Shown here: positions 8,680 to 19,048 of the stretch, piece by piece
Layout: each line of letters starts with the position of its first letter
Numbering within the stretch: position 1 is the first letter of the stretch
From: Pseudomonadota bacterium
GTDB lineage: Bacteria > Pseudomonadota > Gammaproteobacteria > Pseudomonadales > Pseudomonadaceae
Reading direction: 5' to 3'
Assembly: GCA_023388335.1 (NCBI GenBank)
Contig: JAEWGL010000040.1
Span: forward strand, 1 to 53,943
DNA: 53,943 bases
Translations under genes and position numbers: made by a program
Notes under the pieces: model-generated
Told to the model about the DNA's origin: nothing
Seen by the model: the letters and a program-made list of their open reading frames with translations, nothing else
Databases searched by the model: none

Positions 8680-11600
8680 ATGACCACTACATCCGTCGCG
8701 TATCACCACGCAACCATTATCAAGAAGCTGCCAGCCTGGAGCCGACAGCTGCCACCGGCACATCTCAGCGATACCCTGAGCGCGGCGCGCCAAGCCTACC
8801 TGAATGAAAATGGCGAGCCTTATACGTGGTTTGCCGGCGCCCAGGACGACCGGCAGGCGGCGCTGCGCCAGGCGATCGCGCGCCGCGACCTGAGCCGCAA
8901 CGTGCTTGCCAAGGTGCTCGGCCTGCAAGGTATCAGTGCGTTCTGCGAGCCCCTGCTGCGCCAGGCCCTGGCCATACCTCAACCGGTAACCCAGGCGCAG
9001 TACTGCTTCCAGCCCTGGGACTGGGCCCTCTACACTGATGTCGTGGTGGAGGACATCCTCCCCGGTGTAGACCGTGAACTTCCCCAACCCACCGCGGTGC
9101 CCCATGGCGACCCGCAACGGCGCAGCCTGCTTGCCGCCGCCCTGCACAACTTTGAAAGCCTGGATGCGCCGGGACCATTGAGTACTCTGCACATCAGCGC
9201 CACCGACCCTACGCCACTGCCCCACCTGGACATGCACCGGTTCGTTCGCACCTGCCGTACGCTGGATCTAGGCAAGCGCTACCAGGAGCACCTGGAAAGC
9301 GTCTATGACGGTGCCCGCAAGGAACAAGTCCGCGCGCTATCGATGCAGGCCAGTCGCGATGAGTTGACCGTCCAGACTGAAATTGCCCGGATGCGCGGTG
9401 AAATCAGCGATAAAAGCTATGAGACCCTGGATCAGCTATGCCAAGGCGACGCATCGCCCACCTATGGCGGCCACCCTGCCTGCTGTCGTCAACTGCAGAT
9501 CTTCGGCATGCCGATCCATGAAGTGCTGCTGATCAGCCCGAACGTACCGGATGCCATCAACCCCTGCATCGTCTATACCCCGGGCGATCCATTTCACCCC
9601 ATACGCGAGTATGCCTCCCTGCAGGACTACGGCCGCTATCTGAAGGACAACCTGCTGCGCAGCGACTTTCGTCGCCTGATCAGCAGCTATGTACCCCGCC
9701 GCCTGCAGCCGGAATTTTCCCGCCGCCTGACCGATGCCCTGTTCGAAACCCGCGACCACGCTGGCGGCCAGGTGCTCGCACCGCGCGCCAAGCCACATAT
9801 CTCTTTCAACGATACGCCCTTGCCGGACGATCCATGGGCGCACCTGTACCGCTTGCATGTGCGCAGGGTCAAGGACGATGCCCGGCAAGTGGCTGTCCCT
9901 ACCGCCGATGCCGACGCCGCGGCGTGCCGCGAGCGTCTGCAGCATTGGCTGGACCTGGGCCTGGATGTGGTCAATGTCGCCGCCCTGTTCATCCCCGCGC
10001 TCAACCCGCTGATGCTGGCGCTCGGCGCCTTCGATATCCTCGGCAAGGTCTTCAAGGGCTTCGAGGCCTGGGAAGAAGGCGACATGGCGCAAGCGCTCGT
10101 CCATGTCGAATCCCTGGCGCTCACCGCCTTGTCCACGGCGGTGTTGGTCGGCGTCGGTGCCGCGATCAAGGCCTCAGGCTTCGTCGATGCACTGGTCAGC
10201 GTTGTGGTCGATGATGAGGAACGCCTCTGGCAGCCCAGCCTCAAGGGCTATGAGAGCCGAGTCAGTCTGCCCGGACAGTTGCAACCCAACCAGCTCGGCC
10301 AATATACCTTGCAGGGGCGCCAGTACGTGCGCCTGGACGGCGAGCTCTACGAACAGTTCCAGGACCCGGATGGCCGCTGGCGCATCCGCCATCCAGACGA
10401 CCCACAGGCCTACTGCCCGCGTCTTGAGCACGACGGCCAAGGCGCCTGGCGCCTGGAGCACGAACAACCCTTGACTTGGAGTGACTCCACGCTGCTGCGT
10501 CGACTGGGTCATGCCACCGATGGCCTGGACGACGGCGACCTGCTGGCGGCAAAGCGCATCACCGCGACCGGCCGAGGTGTGCTGGAACGGGCGCACCTCA
10601 TGCATGAACCACCGCCCGCCCTGCTGGGCGACGCGCTGGCCCGTCTGCGCTGCGACACCGCGGTGGACGAGATCGTCGCCGCCGTGCGTACGGGACGTCC
10701 GCTGGTGGCGCACAAGAATTTCGCATTGTCGGCGCTCACCCGGCTGCCCGGTTGGCCGCAGGATCATGTGCTGCAAGTCTTCGAGGGGGCCGAACCCTGG
10801 GGACCGTCAACCACTTATGGCCGGCCACGGCAGCTTGGCGACACAGTCATGACGCTGACCCGTAGCGAGCTGGAGCAGGGCGAATTGGCGCACAGTGTGC
10901 TTGGGCAGATGGATGAGGCGACCAAGGGCGCGCTGGTGGGCGTCGAGGTTCCTGCCGAACAACGGGTGAACACACTGCAGGCCTTGCTCGCAGACGACCT
11001 GCAGGCCCAGCGCGACGCCATCCTGCACAGCCTGTACACCGATCACCAGCCGCCCCTGAGCGACGCCGCCGCACACCTGGGACGGGTATTCTCCAGCCTG
11101 CCGCGCGAAGTACTGGAGGAAATCGTCAGCCATGCCAGCAGCGCCGAACGGGCCCGGATGACTGCCGAGAATGCACGCATACCCTTGCGTATCGCCGAAG
11201 AGGCCCGGCGCCTGCAAGCGCGTCTGCGCCTGGACCGGGCAATCATGGGGTTGTATCGCCCAAGCCTGGCCAACAGCGATACACTGCGGCTGATCGAAGG
11301 TCTGCAGGCTGAACAACCAGGCCTCGCTGCCGAGGATCTGCTTGAGGCGGCCATCAGTGACCGAGCCAGAGCCGCTCGGCAGATCGGCCAACAGCCGGCC
11401 AGGACAGGCTTTCGCTCGCCGCTGCGCCTAAGCGACGGGCGCATCGGTTATCCCCTGAGCGGCCGTCCGCGGCTGCCCTGGTTACGCGATGAGGTCGACA
11501 ACCGTATCCGCCACTTGTACCCAACCCTAAGCTCAGAAGAGCGCCGTGCCTTCGTATCGCAACTGAGGCAAAACGGCGATATCGGCACGCAGATCACTGC

Positions 11601-13608
11601 CCTGGAGCAGGAGCGCTTCGTGCTCGATGGCACGCTCATGGGCTGGACAGGAGAAGTCGAGGGCGAGGAGCGAACAGCCCGGGAGGCCTTCAGCCAAGCC
11701 ATTCGCAGTGCCTGGCGCCAGGAAGGCGGTCAGACCCTGGAACTGCAGTATTTCACCCTGGCCACGTTGCCGCCGCTGCCTGCGCGATTCGCGCATATCA
11801 CCACCCTCAACATCAGCAATATCGGCGTACAGCGGATCAGCCCGCAATTCCTGGCGTGCTTCCCATCACTGGAGACCTTGCGCCTGGTACAGAACCCTGA
11901 AGTGCATGGCGATTCGCTGTTCCTGGCCCTGCGCAGCCTGGTGGGTCTGCGTGAACTGAACCTGAGCGGTAATGGCCTGAACGGCTTGCCGATCCAGGCC
12001 CATGAAGCCCTCAGGGGCATGACCGGGCTTCGCAGCCTGATCCTGCGCAGAAATCTTTTGCGGCTGACACCAGCCGACCTGGAGATCATCGCCGGCCTGC
12101 CCCTGGAAAGACTCGACTTGCGCTTCAATGCCATCACCCTGGACCCGGTGATGGCTGGGCGCTTCCAAGGCATGATTCACTTGCGCGAACTCGACCTGTC
12201 CCTCAACCCACTGCACGTAGCACCGGACCTGCGCTTCATGGCCCGCCTGGAAAACCTCCAGCTCAACGATTGCGGCCTGGCCGCCTGGCCGCAGGGCCTG
12301 ACCACGCTGATGAGCCAGCGCAACTACCAGCTCCGGCATGTGGACCTGAGCAACAACGGCATCTCGCAAGTGCTCGATCTTTCGCAGGTACTGGCCACGC
12401 CCTACGCGCAAGGGGTGCACACTCACCGGCAAAATGTGCGTTGGCATTTCAACTACAACCCGCTGGAGGCCGATACCGCTCTAAGGCTTCGCGAAACCGG
12501 GGTTGCCGTGGAGCAAGAGCCTGCATTTCAGATCGATGAAGCCGGGCTGGCGGTAGAACCCGTCCAGGTGGACTGGCTTGCCAATGCCAGCGAAGAACAG
12601 CGGCAGCTCTGGGCTGCCCTGTTCGAGGACAGTGCCAACCGCGCGCTGCAGGATGTGCTGGAACGCGTCGGCCGCTCGGCGCAAGCGCAACATAACAGTG
12701 CTGGACTGTCCCGACAGATCTGGCGCATGGTGCAGCGGGCCAGCGAGGACCAGACCCTGCGCGAACGTCTCGTGGAGGTGGCCGGTGACTTCCCGGCATC
12801 CTGTGGTGATGCCGGCACCGATGCGTTCAGCACGTTGGAGATCGAGATGATGGCGTATGATGAAAGCGACAGTCTCGACCTGCCTGGGCCCTACCTGTTC
12901 AACTTCTATCGGCGGTTGTTCCTGCGTAGCCAGGTCAACGAGCTGGCCAGTCGCATTCATGCTTTTCGGCTGGAGCGCCAACGGGCGCTGTTCGCCCGTG
13001 AGGCGCTGCCGGTGGAGGCGCGAGGGCCGCTCTCGGCGCTGCCGCCCCTGGACCCGCTCGACGATATTGCTGACGCGGATCTACTCATTGGCGGCGTCGA
13101 CGACATCGAGATCCGCCTGGCACTGCGCCAGGCGCTGGCAGAACCGCTCGGATACCCCGAGCCCAGTCAGGACATGCTCTATCGCCAAACGGCGCAGGTA
13201 TCCCTGAGCACTGAGTACAATGTCGAACAGGCCGTGCTGGCCCGGGATCTCGATGCCAGTGCCCGACGCCGCTGGATCCTGCAACAGGACAGCTGGCAAC
13301 GCTACCTGCGGCGTCACCACGCGCAGCGCTTCGCCGACCTGACCGCGCCCTGGCACGCAGGGCTGGACTACCTGGCCTGGTGCGTGGATGACACAAACGA
13401 CGCAGTAGCCGTTCTGGACGATGCCGTTGTCGACGCGCTGACCCGGAGCATTGGCGAAATTGCGCGTGACGCGCAGGGGCGCTTGCAGCGGCGCGAACTC
13501 AACAGCGAGCAGTACACCAACGCTGCCAATGCGCTCAGCCGCGGCAGGCAGCAGGCTGAAGAAACGCTGCTGCGACGCTTGACCGCCCAGCAGGACCCCA
13601 ATCCGTAA
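8680..13608 (+). CDS. Giant LRR protein with C-terminal NEL (novel E3 ubiquitin ligase) domain; effector/toxin-like
   Basis: This 1642-residue protein has three zones. Residues 1 to about 1030 resemble the large N-terminal region of Pseudomonas 'dermonecrotic toxin/DUF6543-type' proteins and include two hydrophobic, possibly membrane-inserting stretches near 430-460 and 475-510. Residues about 1040-1230 are leucine-rich repeats (LRELNLSGNGLNGLP, LERLDLRFNAITLD, LRELDLSLNPL, LRHVDLSNNGIS). The C-terminal 300 residues look like an NEL domain: the catalytic CxD motif is present as SCGDAG with C1375 and D1377. In IpaH/SspH effectors this cysteine transfers ubiquitin to host proteins, so a eukaryotic target is inferred. 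No signal peptide is visible and the secretion route is unknown. ATG 8680 has GGAG 7 bases upstream. The gene abuts the convergent helicase gene by 16 bases. Confidence 0.85.
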   Translation: MTTTSVAYHHATIIKKLPAWSRQLPPAHLSDTLSAARQAYLNENGEPYTWFAGAQDDRQAALRQAIARRDLSRNVLAKVLGLQGISAFCEPLLRQALAIPQPVTQAQYCFQPWDWALYTDVVVEDILPGVDRELPQPTAVPHGDPQRRSLLAAALHNFESLDAPGPLSTLHISATDPTPLPHLDMHRFVRTCRTLDLGKRYQEHLESVYDGARKEQVRALSMQASRDELTVQTEIARMRGEISDKSYETLDQLCQGDASPTYGGHPACCRQLQIFGMPIHEVLLISPNVPDAINPCIVYTPGDPFHPIREYASLQDYGRYLKDNLLRSDFRRLISSYVPRRLQPEFSRRLTDALFETRDHAGGQVLAPRAKPHISFNDTPLPDDPWAHLYRLHVRRVKDDARQVAVPTADADAAACRERLQHWLDLGLDVVNVAALFIPALNPLMLALGAFDILGKVFKGFEAWEEGDMAQALVHVESLALTALSTAVLVGVGAAIKASGFVDALVSVVVDDEERLWQPSLKGYESRVSLPGQLQPNQLGQYTLQGRQYVRLDGELYEQFQDPDGRWRIRHPDDPQAYCPRLEHDGQGAWRLEHEQPLTWSDSTLLRRLGHATDGLDDGDLLAAKRITATGRGVLERAHLMHEPPPALLGDALARLRCDTAVDEIVAAVRTGRPLVAHKNFALSALTRLPGWPQDHVLQVFEGAEPWGPSTTYGRPRQLGDTVMTLTRSELEQGELAHSVLGQMDEATKGALVGVEVPAEQRVNTLQALLADDLQAQRDAILHSLYTDHQPPLSDAAAHLGRVFSSLPREVLEEIVSHASSAERARMTAENARIPLRIAEEARRLQARLRLDRAIMGLYRPSLANSDTLRLIEGLQAEQPGLAAEDLLEAAISDRARAARQIGQQPARTGFRSPLRLSDGRIGYPLSGRPRLPWLRDEVDNRIRHLYPTLSSEERRAFVSQLRQNGDIGTQITALEQERFVLDGTLMGWTGEVEGEERTAREAFSQAIRSAWRQEGGQTLELQYFTLATLPPLPARFAHITTLNISNIGVQRISPQFLACFPSLETLRLVQNPEVHGDSLFLALRSLVGLRELNLSGNGLNGLPIQAHEALRGMTGLRSLILRRNLLRLTPADLEIIAGLPLERLDLRFNAITLDPVMAGRFQGMIHLRELDLSLNPLHVAPDLRFMARLENLQLNDCGLAAWPQGLTTLMSQRNYQLRHVDLSNNGISQVLDLSQVLATPYAQGVHTHRQNVRWHFNYNPLEADTALRLRETGVAVEQEPAFQIDEAGLAVEPVQVDWLANASEEQRQLWAALFEDSANRALQDVLERVGRSAQAQHNSAGLSRQIWRMVQRASEDQTLRERLVEVAGDFPASCGDAGTDAFSTLEIEMMAYDESDSLDLPGPYLFNFYRRLFLRSQVNELASRIHAFRLERQRALFAREALPVEARGPLSALPPLDPLDDIADADLLIGGVDDIEIRLALRQALAEPLGYPEPSQDMLYRQTAQVSLSTEYNVEQAVLARDLDASARRRWILQQDSWQRYLRRHHAQRFADLTAPWHAGLDYLAWCVDDTNDAVAVLDDAVVDALTRSIGEIARDAQGRLQRRELNSEQYTNAANALSRGRQQAEETLLRRLTAQQDPNP

Positions 13609-13624
13609 CCCGTATCAGGTGCAG

Positions 13625-16102
13625 CTATTGGCCGCGCAGGTCCTCGAAGAAGACCTGCCGGCCATCCACTTGGCTGGACGCGCGCGGCAGCTTCGCCGCC
13701 TCGCCAGTGGGCGTCTCCAGGTACCAGTAGCAATGGCTCACCGCACGGGTGACCGCCACGTACGCCAGGCGCAGGACCTCTTCCTTCTGCGCTGTGTCGT
13801 AAGCCTGTGCGTCGCCACTACGCCCCAGGCCCGCCAGGCGGTAGACCTGGTTCTTGTAAGGCGAGCTGGTCAGGTGCTGGCAGTCGCCGACCATGAACAC
13901 CGCATCGGCCTGGAGGCCCTTGGCGCTGTGGTAGGTCAGCTGTCGCAGCCGGCGCTGGTCGGCCGGCAATCTCGAATCGGCCTCAACAAGAGCGCGTAAA
14001 TGTTCAGAAATCAATGCTTTGTCGCTGCTTTTTCGAAACAGGATCATGACTGATTCACCCTGCTGGTAGTGCTCTGCCATGGTCTGCGCGAGGCTCGCAT
14101 CGTCGCGCTCCAGCACCCGCACCGGCACCAGCGGCAACTGCGCCGCCGGGCCACTGGCCTTGGCCTTCTTGCCGCTAATAGCCGGCGCTGGCTTTACCAG
14201 GTGCTCGGCGGCATCAATGATGTGCTGGTGGCTACGGTAGTTCTCCACCAGCATCACCCGGGTATTGGCCGGCGCCGGAAACTCCTTGGCGAACTCCATG
14301 AAGTACTTGGGCGAGCTGCCACGCCAGCCATAGATCGACTGCCAGTCATCCCCGACGCAGAGCAATGATGAATGCTGGGCCGCGCGCCCGGTGTGCAGGG
14401 CCGGGCCACGGCGGCGGATCTCGCGCAGGCTGGCGCGCAGCCAGCTGACGATCTGCGGCGAGACGTCCTGGAACTCATCGATCATCAGGTGGGCCAAGGG
14501 GCGCAGCAGCGGGTCGGGCAGCAGTTGCAGGTTTTCCGGGTTGTTCTCGCCGAACAGGGCGAACATGCGGTTGTAGCTCATGATCGGCGGCGACTGGGCC
14601 AGCAGATGCGTCTCAAGGGCCTTCCAGTACAAGCTCAAGGCCTCGAAGAACGAGGCATCGTTGTCGCCGGGCGGAAAGCTCATGCCGCCCACGGCCGTCG
14701 ACACATCCAGGCCCAGGTTCTCGATAAACCCGGCGGCGCCAACGAAGGCGTCGAGCAGTGGCGCTGGCGCGAGCTCGCCCTTGACCTTGTATTCGAACCC
14801 GGGACCCGCTACCGCATCCCCGGCCAGGGACGAGGCCAGGCGCTTGGCAGCCGCGTAGTTTTCCAGCCATATCACGGGCTTATCGCAGAAAGCTTGAAAC
14901 AGGGTGCGCTTGATCACCCATTCCGCCCAGACCGGCAACTTGGCGCCAGCGCGTTTGTACTGCTGGCTTTCACCCGGATCGAAGCCCAGGACCACCCAGG
15001 CGTCCAAGTCCTGGATGTGGCCGTGCACGTGGAAGCGGCTGCCATTGATCTCGACAGTCTGGCGGCTTGGCTCGATGCCCTTGATCGGCCATGCCCCTGC
15101 GGAGAACCACAGGTCTTCGATCACATCGCACAGCTCCTCATCACGCTGGGAAGACAGCTGGGTTACCGCCACGCGTTTCTGCACGTCCGGATGATCGCGG
15201 TCCAAGGACTTGAGCTGCAGCGCTTCGCGACGCATGCCTGCGATCAGCTCGGCGAAGCGCGGGTTGTCGTGCAGCAGGTCGCGGTAGCACAGGTTCAGCT
15301 GCTGGCGTTGGGCGTCGTTCAGACGCAGGTCGAACGGGTTACTCTCGGCGTTGGCCTCGCTACCAGTGGGCAGCTCGCTGCCCAGGGTCTCGAAGGCGCG
15401 CACCTGGCCGAAGCCCGGCAGGCTGCGTACCAGCGGCAGAATGCGCGAGTGGAAGGTGCGCACCAGTTCGCGGGCTTGCTGCGGGTTCAAGGGCAGGTCC
15501 CAGAGGCCGAATACCTGTACCAGGCGCTTGATGAAGTCCTTGCGCGACTCGCGGGTGAAGGTCACCACGGTCATGGCATCCAGCTCGTAGCCCAGGTAGT
15601 GTCGTAGCAGCAGGATGCGCAGCACCAGCGAGGTGGATTTGCCGGCACCGGCCCCTGCTACTACGCAGGTGGAGGGTGTATCGCTGAAGATCAGCTTCCA
15701 CTGGGCGGGGCTAGGCTGCGCCTCGGCGGGCAGGCGTTGGGCCACGTCAGCCTTGAAGCGCTTCTTGAGCTCGGCGGTCAGCGGCAGGCGCCAATCGTCG
15801 AACAGCTTGTCGTCCTGCCCAGGGATGCCATGGCCCTCGGGGCGCGTGTCGCGGATCACCAGCACGTGGCGTCCGGCCTCGAAGCCGTCCACTCGGCCTT
15901 GGTCATAGCCTTCGCGCAGACCGTCGGCATGGCCGTTACGTTGCCCGGTGGCACGCCCGAGGAACCAGGAATCACGGTGCTGCGCGTGTAGCCTGCTCAG
16001 GCCACGGCCGAGCATGCGCGCCGCCAGACGGCGAAACCAGGGCAATTGTGCCGGCGGCGTCAGCTCCGCTGGCGGCTGGGGATGCTCATGGGACACGGCC
16101 AC
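13625..16102 (-). CDS. UvrD/Rep-type superfamily 1 DNA helicase
   Basis: The 825-residue protein shows the full SF1A helicase set: Walker A GAGAGKST near residue 150, motif Ia VVTFTRES, Walker B LMIDEFQDVS, motif III CVGDDWQSIYGWRG, motif IV VENYRSHQHI, motif V TYHSAKGLQAD and motif VI AYVAVTRA. The first 110 residues are an extra, charged, non-helicase segment (Arg/Gly/His-rich), so it is not a canonical UvrD, Rep or PcrA but a Pseudomonas UvrD-like helicase somewhat like HelD. It should unwind DNA 3'-5' with ATP. The start is GTG 16102 or GTG 16096; the latter has GGAG at a 5-base spacing. No partner gene is adjacent in the same direction. Confidence 0.88.
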   Translation of the reverse strand: MAVSHEHPQPPAELTPPAQLPWFRRLAARMLGRGLSRLHAQHRDSWFLGRATGQRNGHADGLREGYDQGRVDGFEAGRHVLVIRDTRPEGHGIPGQDDKLFDDWRLPLTAELKKRFKADVAQRLPAEAQPSPAQWKLIFSDTPSTCVVAGAGAGKSTSLVLRILLLRHYLGYELDAMTVVTFTRESRKDFIKRLVQVFGLWDLPLNPQQARELVRTFHSRILPLVRSLPGFGQVRAFETLGSELPTGSEANAESNPFDLRLNDAQRQQLNLCYRDLLHDNPRFAELIAGMRREALQLKSLDRDHPDVQKRVAVTQLSSQRDEELCDVIEDLWFSAGAWPIKGIEPSRQTVEINGSRFHVHGHIQDLDAWVVLGFDPGESQQYKRAGAKLPVWAEWVIKRTLFQAFCDKPVIWLENYAAAKRLASSLAGDAVAGPGFEYKVKGELAPAPLLDAFVGAAGFIENLGLDVSTAVGGMSFPPGDNDASFFEALSLYWKALETHLLAQSPPIMSYNRMFALFGENNPENLQLLPDPLLRPLAHLMIDEFQDVSPQIVSWLRASLREIRRRGPALHTGRAAQHSSLLCVGDDWQSIYGWRGSSPKYFMEFAKEFPAPANTRVMLVENYRSHQHIIDAAEHLVKPAPAISGKKAKASGPAAQLPLVPVRVLERDDASLAQTMAEHYQQGESVMILFRKSSDKALISEHLRALVEADSRLPADQRRLRQLTYHSAKGLQADAVFMVGDCQHLTSSPYKNQVYRLAGLGRSGDAQAYDTAQKEEVLRLAYVAVTRAVSHCYWYLETPTGEAAKLPRASSQVDGRQVFFEDLRGQ

Positions 16103-16174
16103 TCCACACTCAAGATTGATCAGCGGACATGTTCGCTTTATCGGCGAAGAATCGCCAGCGAATGCTTGCAGATC

Positions 16175-16236
16175 ATGTGATTAGGCGATGAATCACATAA
16201 AGTACCGCAGCCTTATAAATCCATTTGATCGATCAA
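16175..16236. promoter_or_regulatory. AT-rich control region upstream of the pirin gene with two inverted repeats
   Basis: ATGTGATT (16175-16182) and AATCACAT (16191-16198) form a perfect 8-bp inverted repeat with an 8-base gap, and TTGATCGATCAA (16225-16236) is a perfect 12-bp palindrome. Both lie in the AT-rich gap between the divergent helicase and pirin genes and could be operators for either. The bound regulators cannot be named. Confidence 0.35.
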
Positions 16237-16317
16237 TTTAAGCCGATATTTACGCTTATTTTCGATATTTCTCTGGCGCATCATAGCCCTATTCCACCCC
16301 TTTCAAGGAGCACCGCC

Positions 16318-17016
16318 ATGCTGCAACTGCGACCGTTCGACAGCCTCGGCCACGCCAACCATGGCTGGCTCGATGCCCATCATCATTTTTCATTCGCCGA
16401 GTACTACGACCCCGCCCGTATGAACTGGGGCAACCTGCGGGTCTGGAACGACGACCTGATCGCCGCTGGCAGCGGCTTCCCACCGCACCCGCACCGCGAC
16501 ATGGAGATCATCACCTATGTTCGCGAGGGCGCCATCACCCATCGGGACAGCCTGGGCAACCAAGGGCGTACCGAAGCAGGCGATGTGCAGGTGATGAGTG
16601 CCGGCACCGGCATTACCCACAGTGAGTACAACCTCGAAGACGTCGACACGCGGCTCTTCCAGATCTGGATCATCCCGCAGCAGGTAGGCGATACGCCCTC
16701 CTGGGGGACTCGGCCTTTCCCCAAGGGTGAGCGTGGCGAAGGATTCGTGACCCTGGCCAGTGGCCGCCAGGGCGATGAAGACAGCCTGCGCATCCGCGCC
16801 GACGCCCGCCTGGTGGCCGCCACCCTGCGTGCTGGCGAAACCGCCGAGTACCGCTTCGAAGCTGGACGCCGCGGCTACCTGGTGCCCGCCAAGGGGCTGG
16901 TGCAAGTCAATGGACTGCGCGCCCAGGCTCGAGATGGGGTAGCCATCGAGCAGGAACATGTGCTCAAGGTACAGGCGCTGGAGGACAGCGAGATCGTGCT
17001 GGTGGATGTGGCGTGA
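16318..17016 (+). CDS. Pirin family protein (YhhW-like bicupin, quercetin 2,3-dioxygenase type)
   Basis: The 232-residue product is the normal length for YhhW-type pirins. The N-terminal cupin carries the metal site: H57 and H59 in FPPHPHRDMEIITYV, H101 and E103 in GTGITHSEYN. The C-terminal cupin (from about residue 150) lacks an obvious metal site, as in relatives. Family members bind Fe/Ni/Cu, and some cleave quercetin in vitro; the cellular role is often unclear. ATG 16318 is preceded by AAGGAG at a 7-base spacing, which decides against the longer frame from 16225. It appears monocistronic, with a strong hairpin 70 bases downstream. Confidence 0.92.
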   Translation: MLQLRPFDSLGHANHGWLDAHHHFSFAEYYDPARMNWGNLRVWNDDLIAAGSGFPPHPHRDMEIITYVREGAITHRDSLGNQGRTEAGDVQVMSAGTGITHSEYNLEDVDTRLFQIWIIPQQVGDTPSWGTRPFPKGERGEGFVTLASGRQGDEDSLRIRADARLVAATLRAGETAEYRFEAGRRGYLVPAKGLVQVNGLRAQARDGVAIEQEHVLKVQALEDSEIVLVDVA

Positions 17017-17086
17017 GGCGCATCATGGCTTGACGCTGGCTCCGGTAGACATAGGATCCAGGCCGTAGAACCTGTGTCCCGGCGAA

Positions 17087-17128
17087 CCGGTGGGAGGCCG
17101 CCCAGCCCGCTGGGCGATCTCCCACCGG
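17087..17128. repeat. Nested 42-nt hairpin (possible terminator or REP-like element)
   Basis: CCGGTGGGAG (17087-17096) pairs with CTCCCACCGG (17119-17128), and inside it CGCCCAG (17099-17105) pairs with CTGGGCG (17110-17116) around a CCCG loop. The fold is almost unbroken over 42 bases. There is no T run, so it may be a repeat element rather than an intrinsic terminator. Confidence 0.6.
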
Positions 17129-17169
17129 ACTCTGCATACCGCAGATATTATGCTCGACTCGGCTCATGT

Positions 17170-17190
17170 GCGGGCTTGCCCGCGAAGAGG
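17170..17190 (-). repeat. Pseudomonas REP-type element
   Basis: The minus strand reads CCTCTTCGCGGGCAAGCCCGC, the core of the P. putida REP family, with a perfect GCGGGC/GCCCGC stem (17170-17175, 17178-17183) around a two-base loop. It sits between the convergent pirin and pgm genes, the usual position for REPs. A related GGGCTTGCCC-type core recurs near 17265-17277. Confidence 0.65.
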
Positions 17191-17282
17191 TCGGTGCTGG
17201 CATAGCGAAGACAGTTGCTCCGGCAACGCCCGGCTAAATCGATAAGTTATATCTTGTTCTAGGGGGCGGGCTTGCCCAGAAC

Positions 17283-17297
17283 GGGGGGCCGCCCCCC
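17283..17297 (-). terminator. G/C hairpin downstream of pgm
   Basis: Six G (17283-17288) and six C (17292-17297) form a short, very stable stem about 20 bases after the pgm stop. No clear T tract follows on the minus strand, so termination is only likely. The rest of 17017-17316 holds the nested hairpin, the REP element and no gene. Confidence 0.35.
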
Positions 17298-17316
17298 CGC
17301 CTAGCGCACGGGTTGA

Positions 17317-18954
<1,638 letters not shown>

Positions 18955-19048
18955 GCAAAAACCTCGCGATCCAGGAAATGGGAGATGAGCGTACGCAGTG
19001 TACTGGGAGTTGCGCGTCCTTGCGATGCATGTGGCGCCGGGCCGCATT

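Noticed and set aside
16176..16197. Possible CRP/Vfr site TGTGA...TCACA
   Set aside because: The half-sites are 12 bases apart instead of 6, so the known dimer geometry does not fit.
16225..16236. Possible Anr/FNR box TTGAT...ATCAA
   Set aside because: Only 2 bases separate the half-sites; Anr/FNR needs 4.
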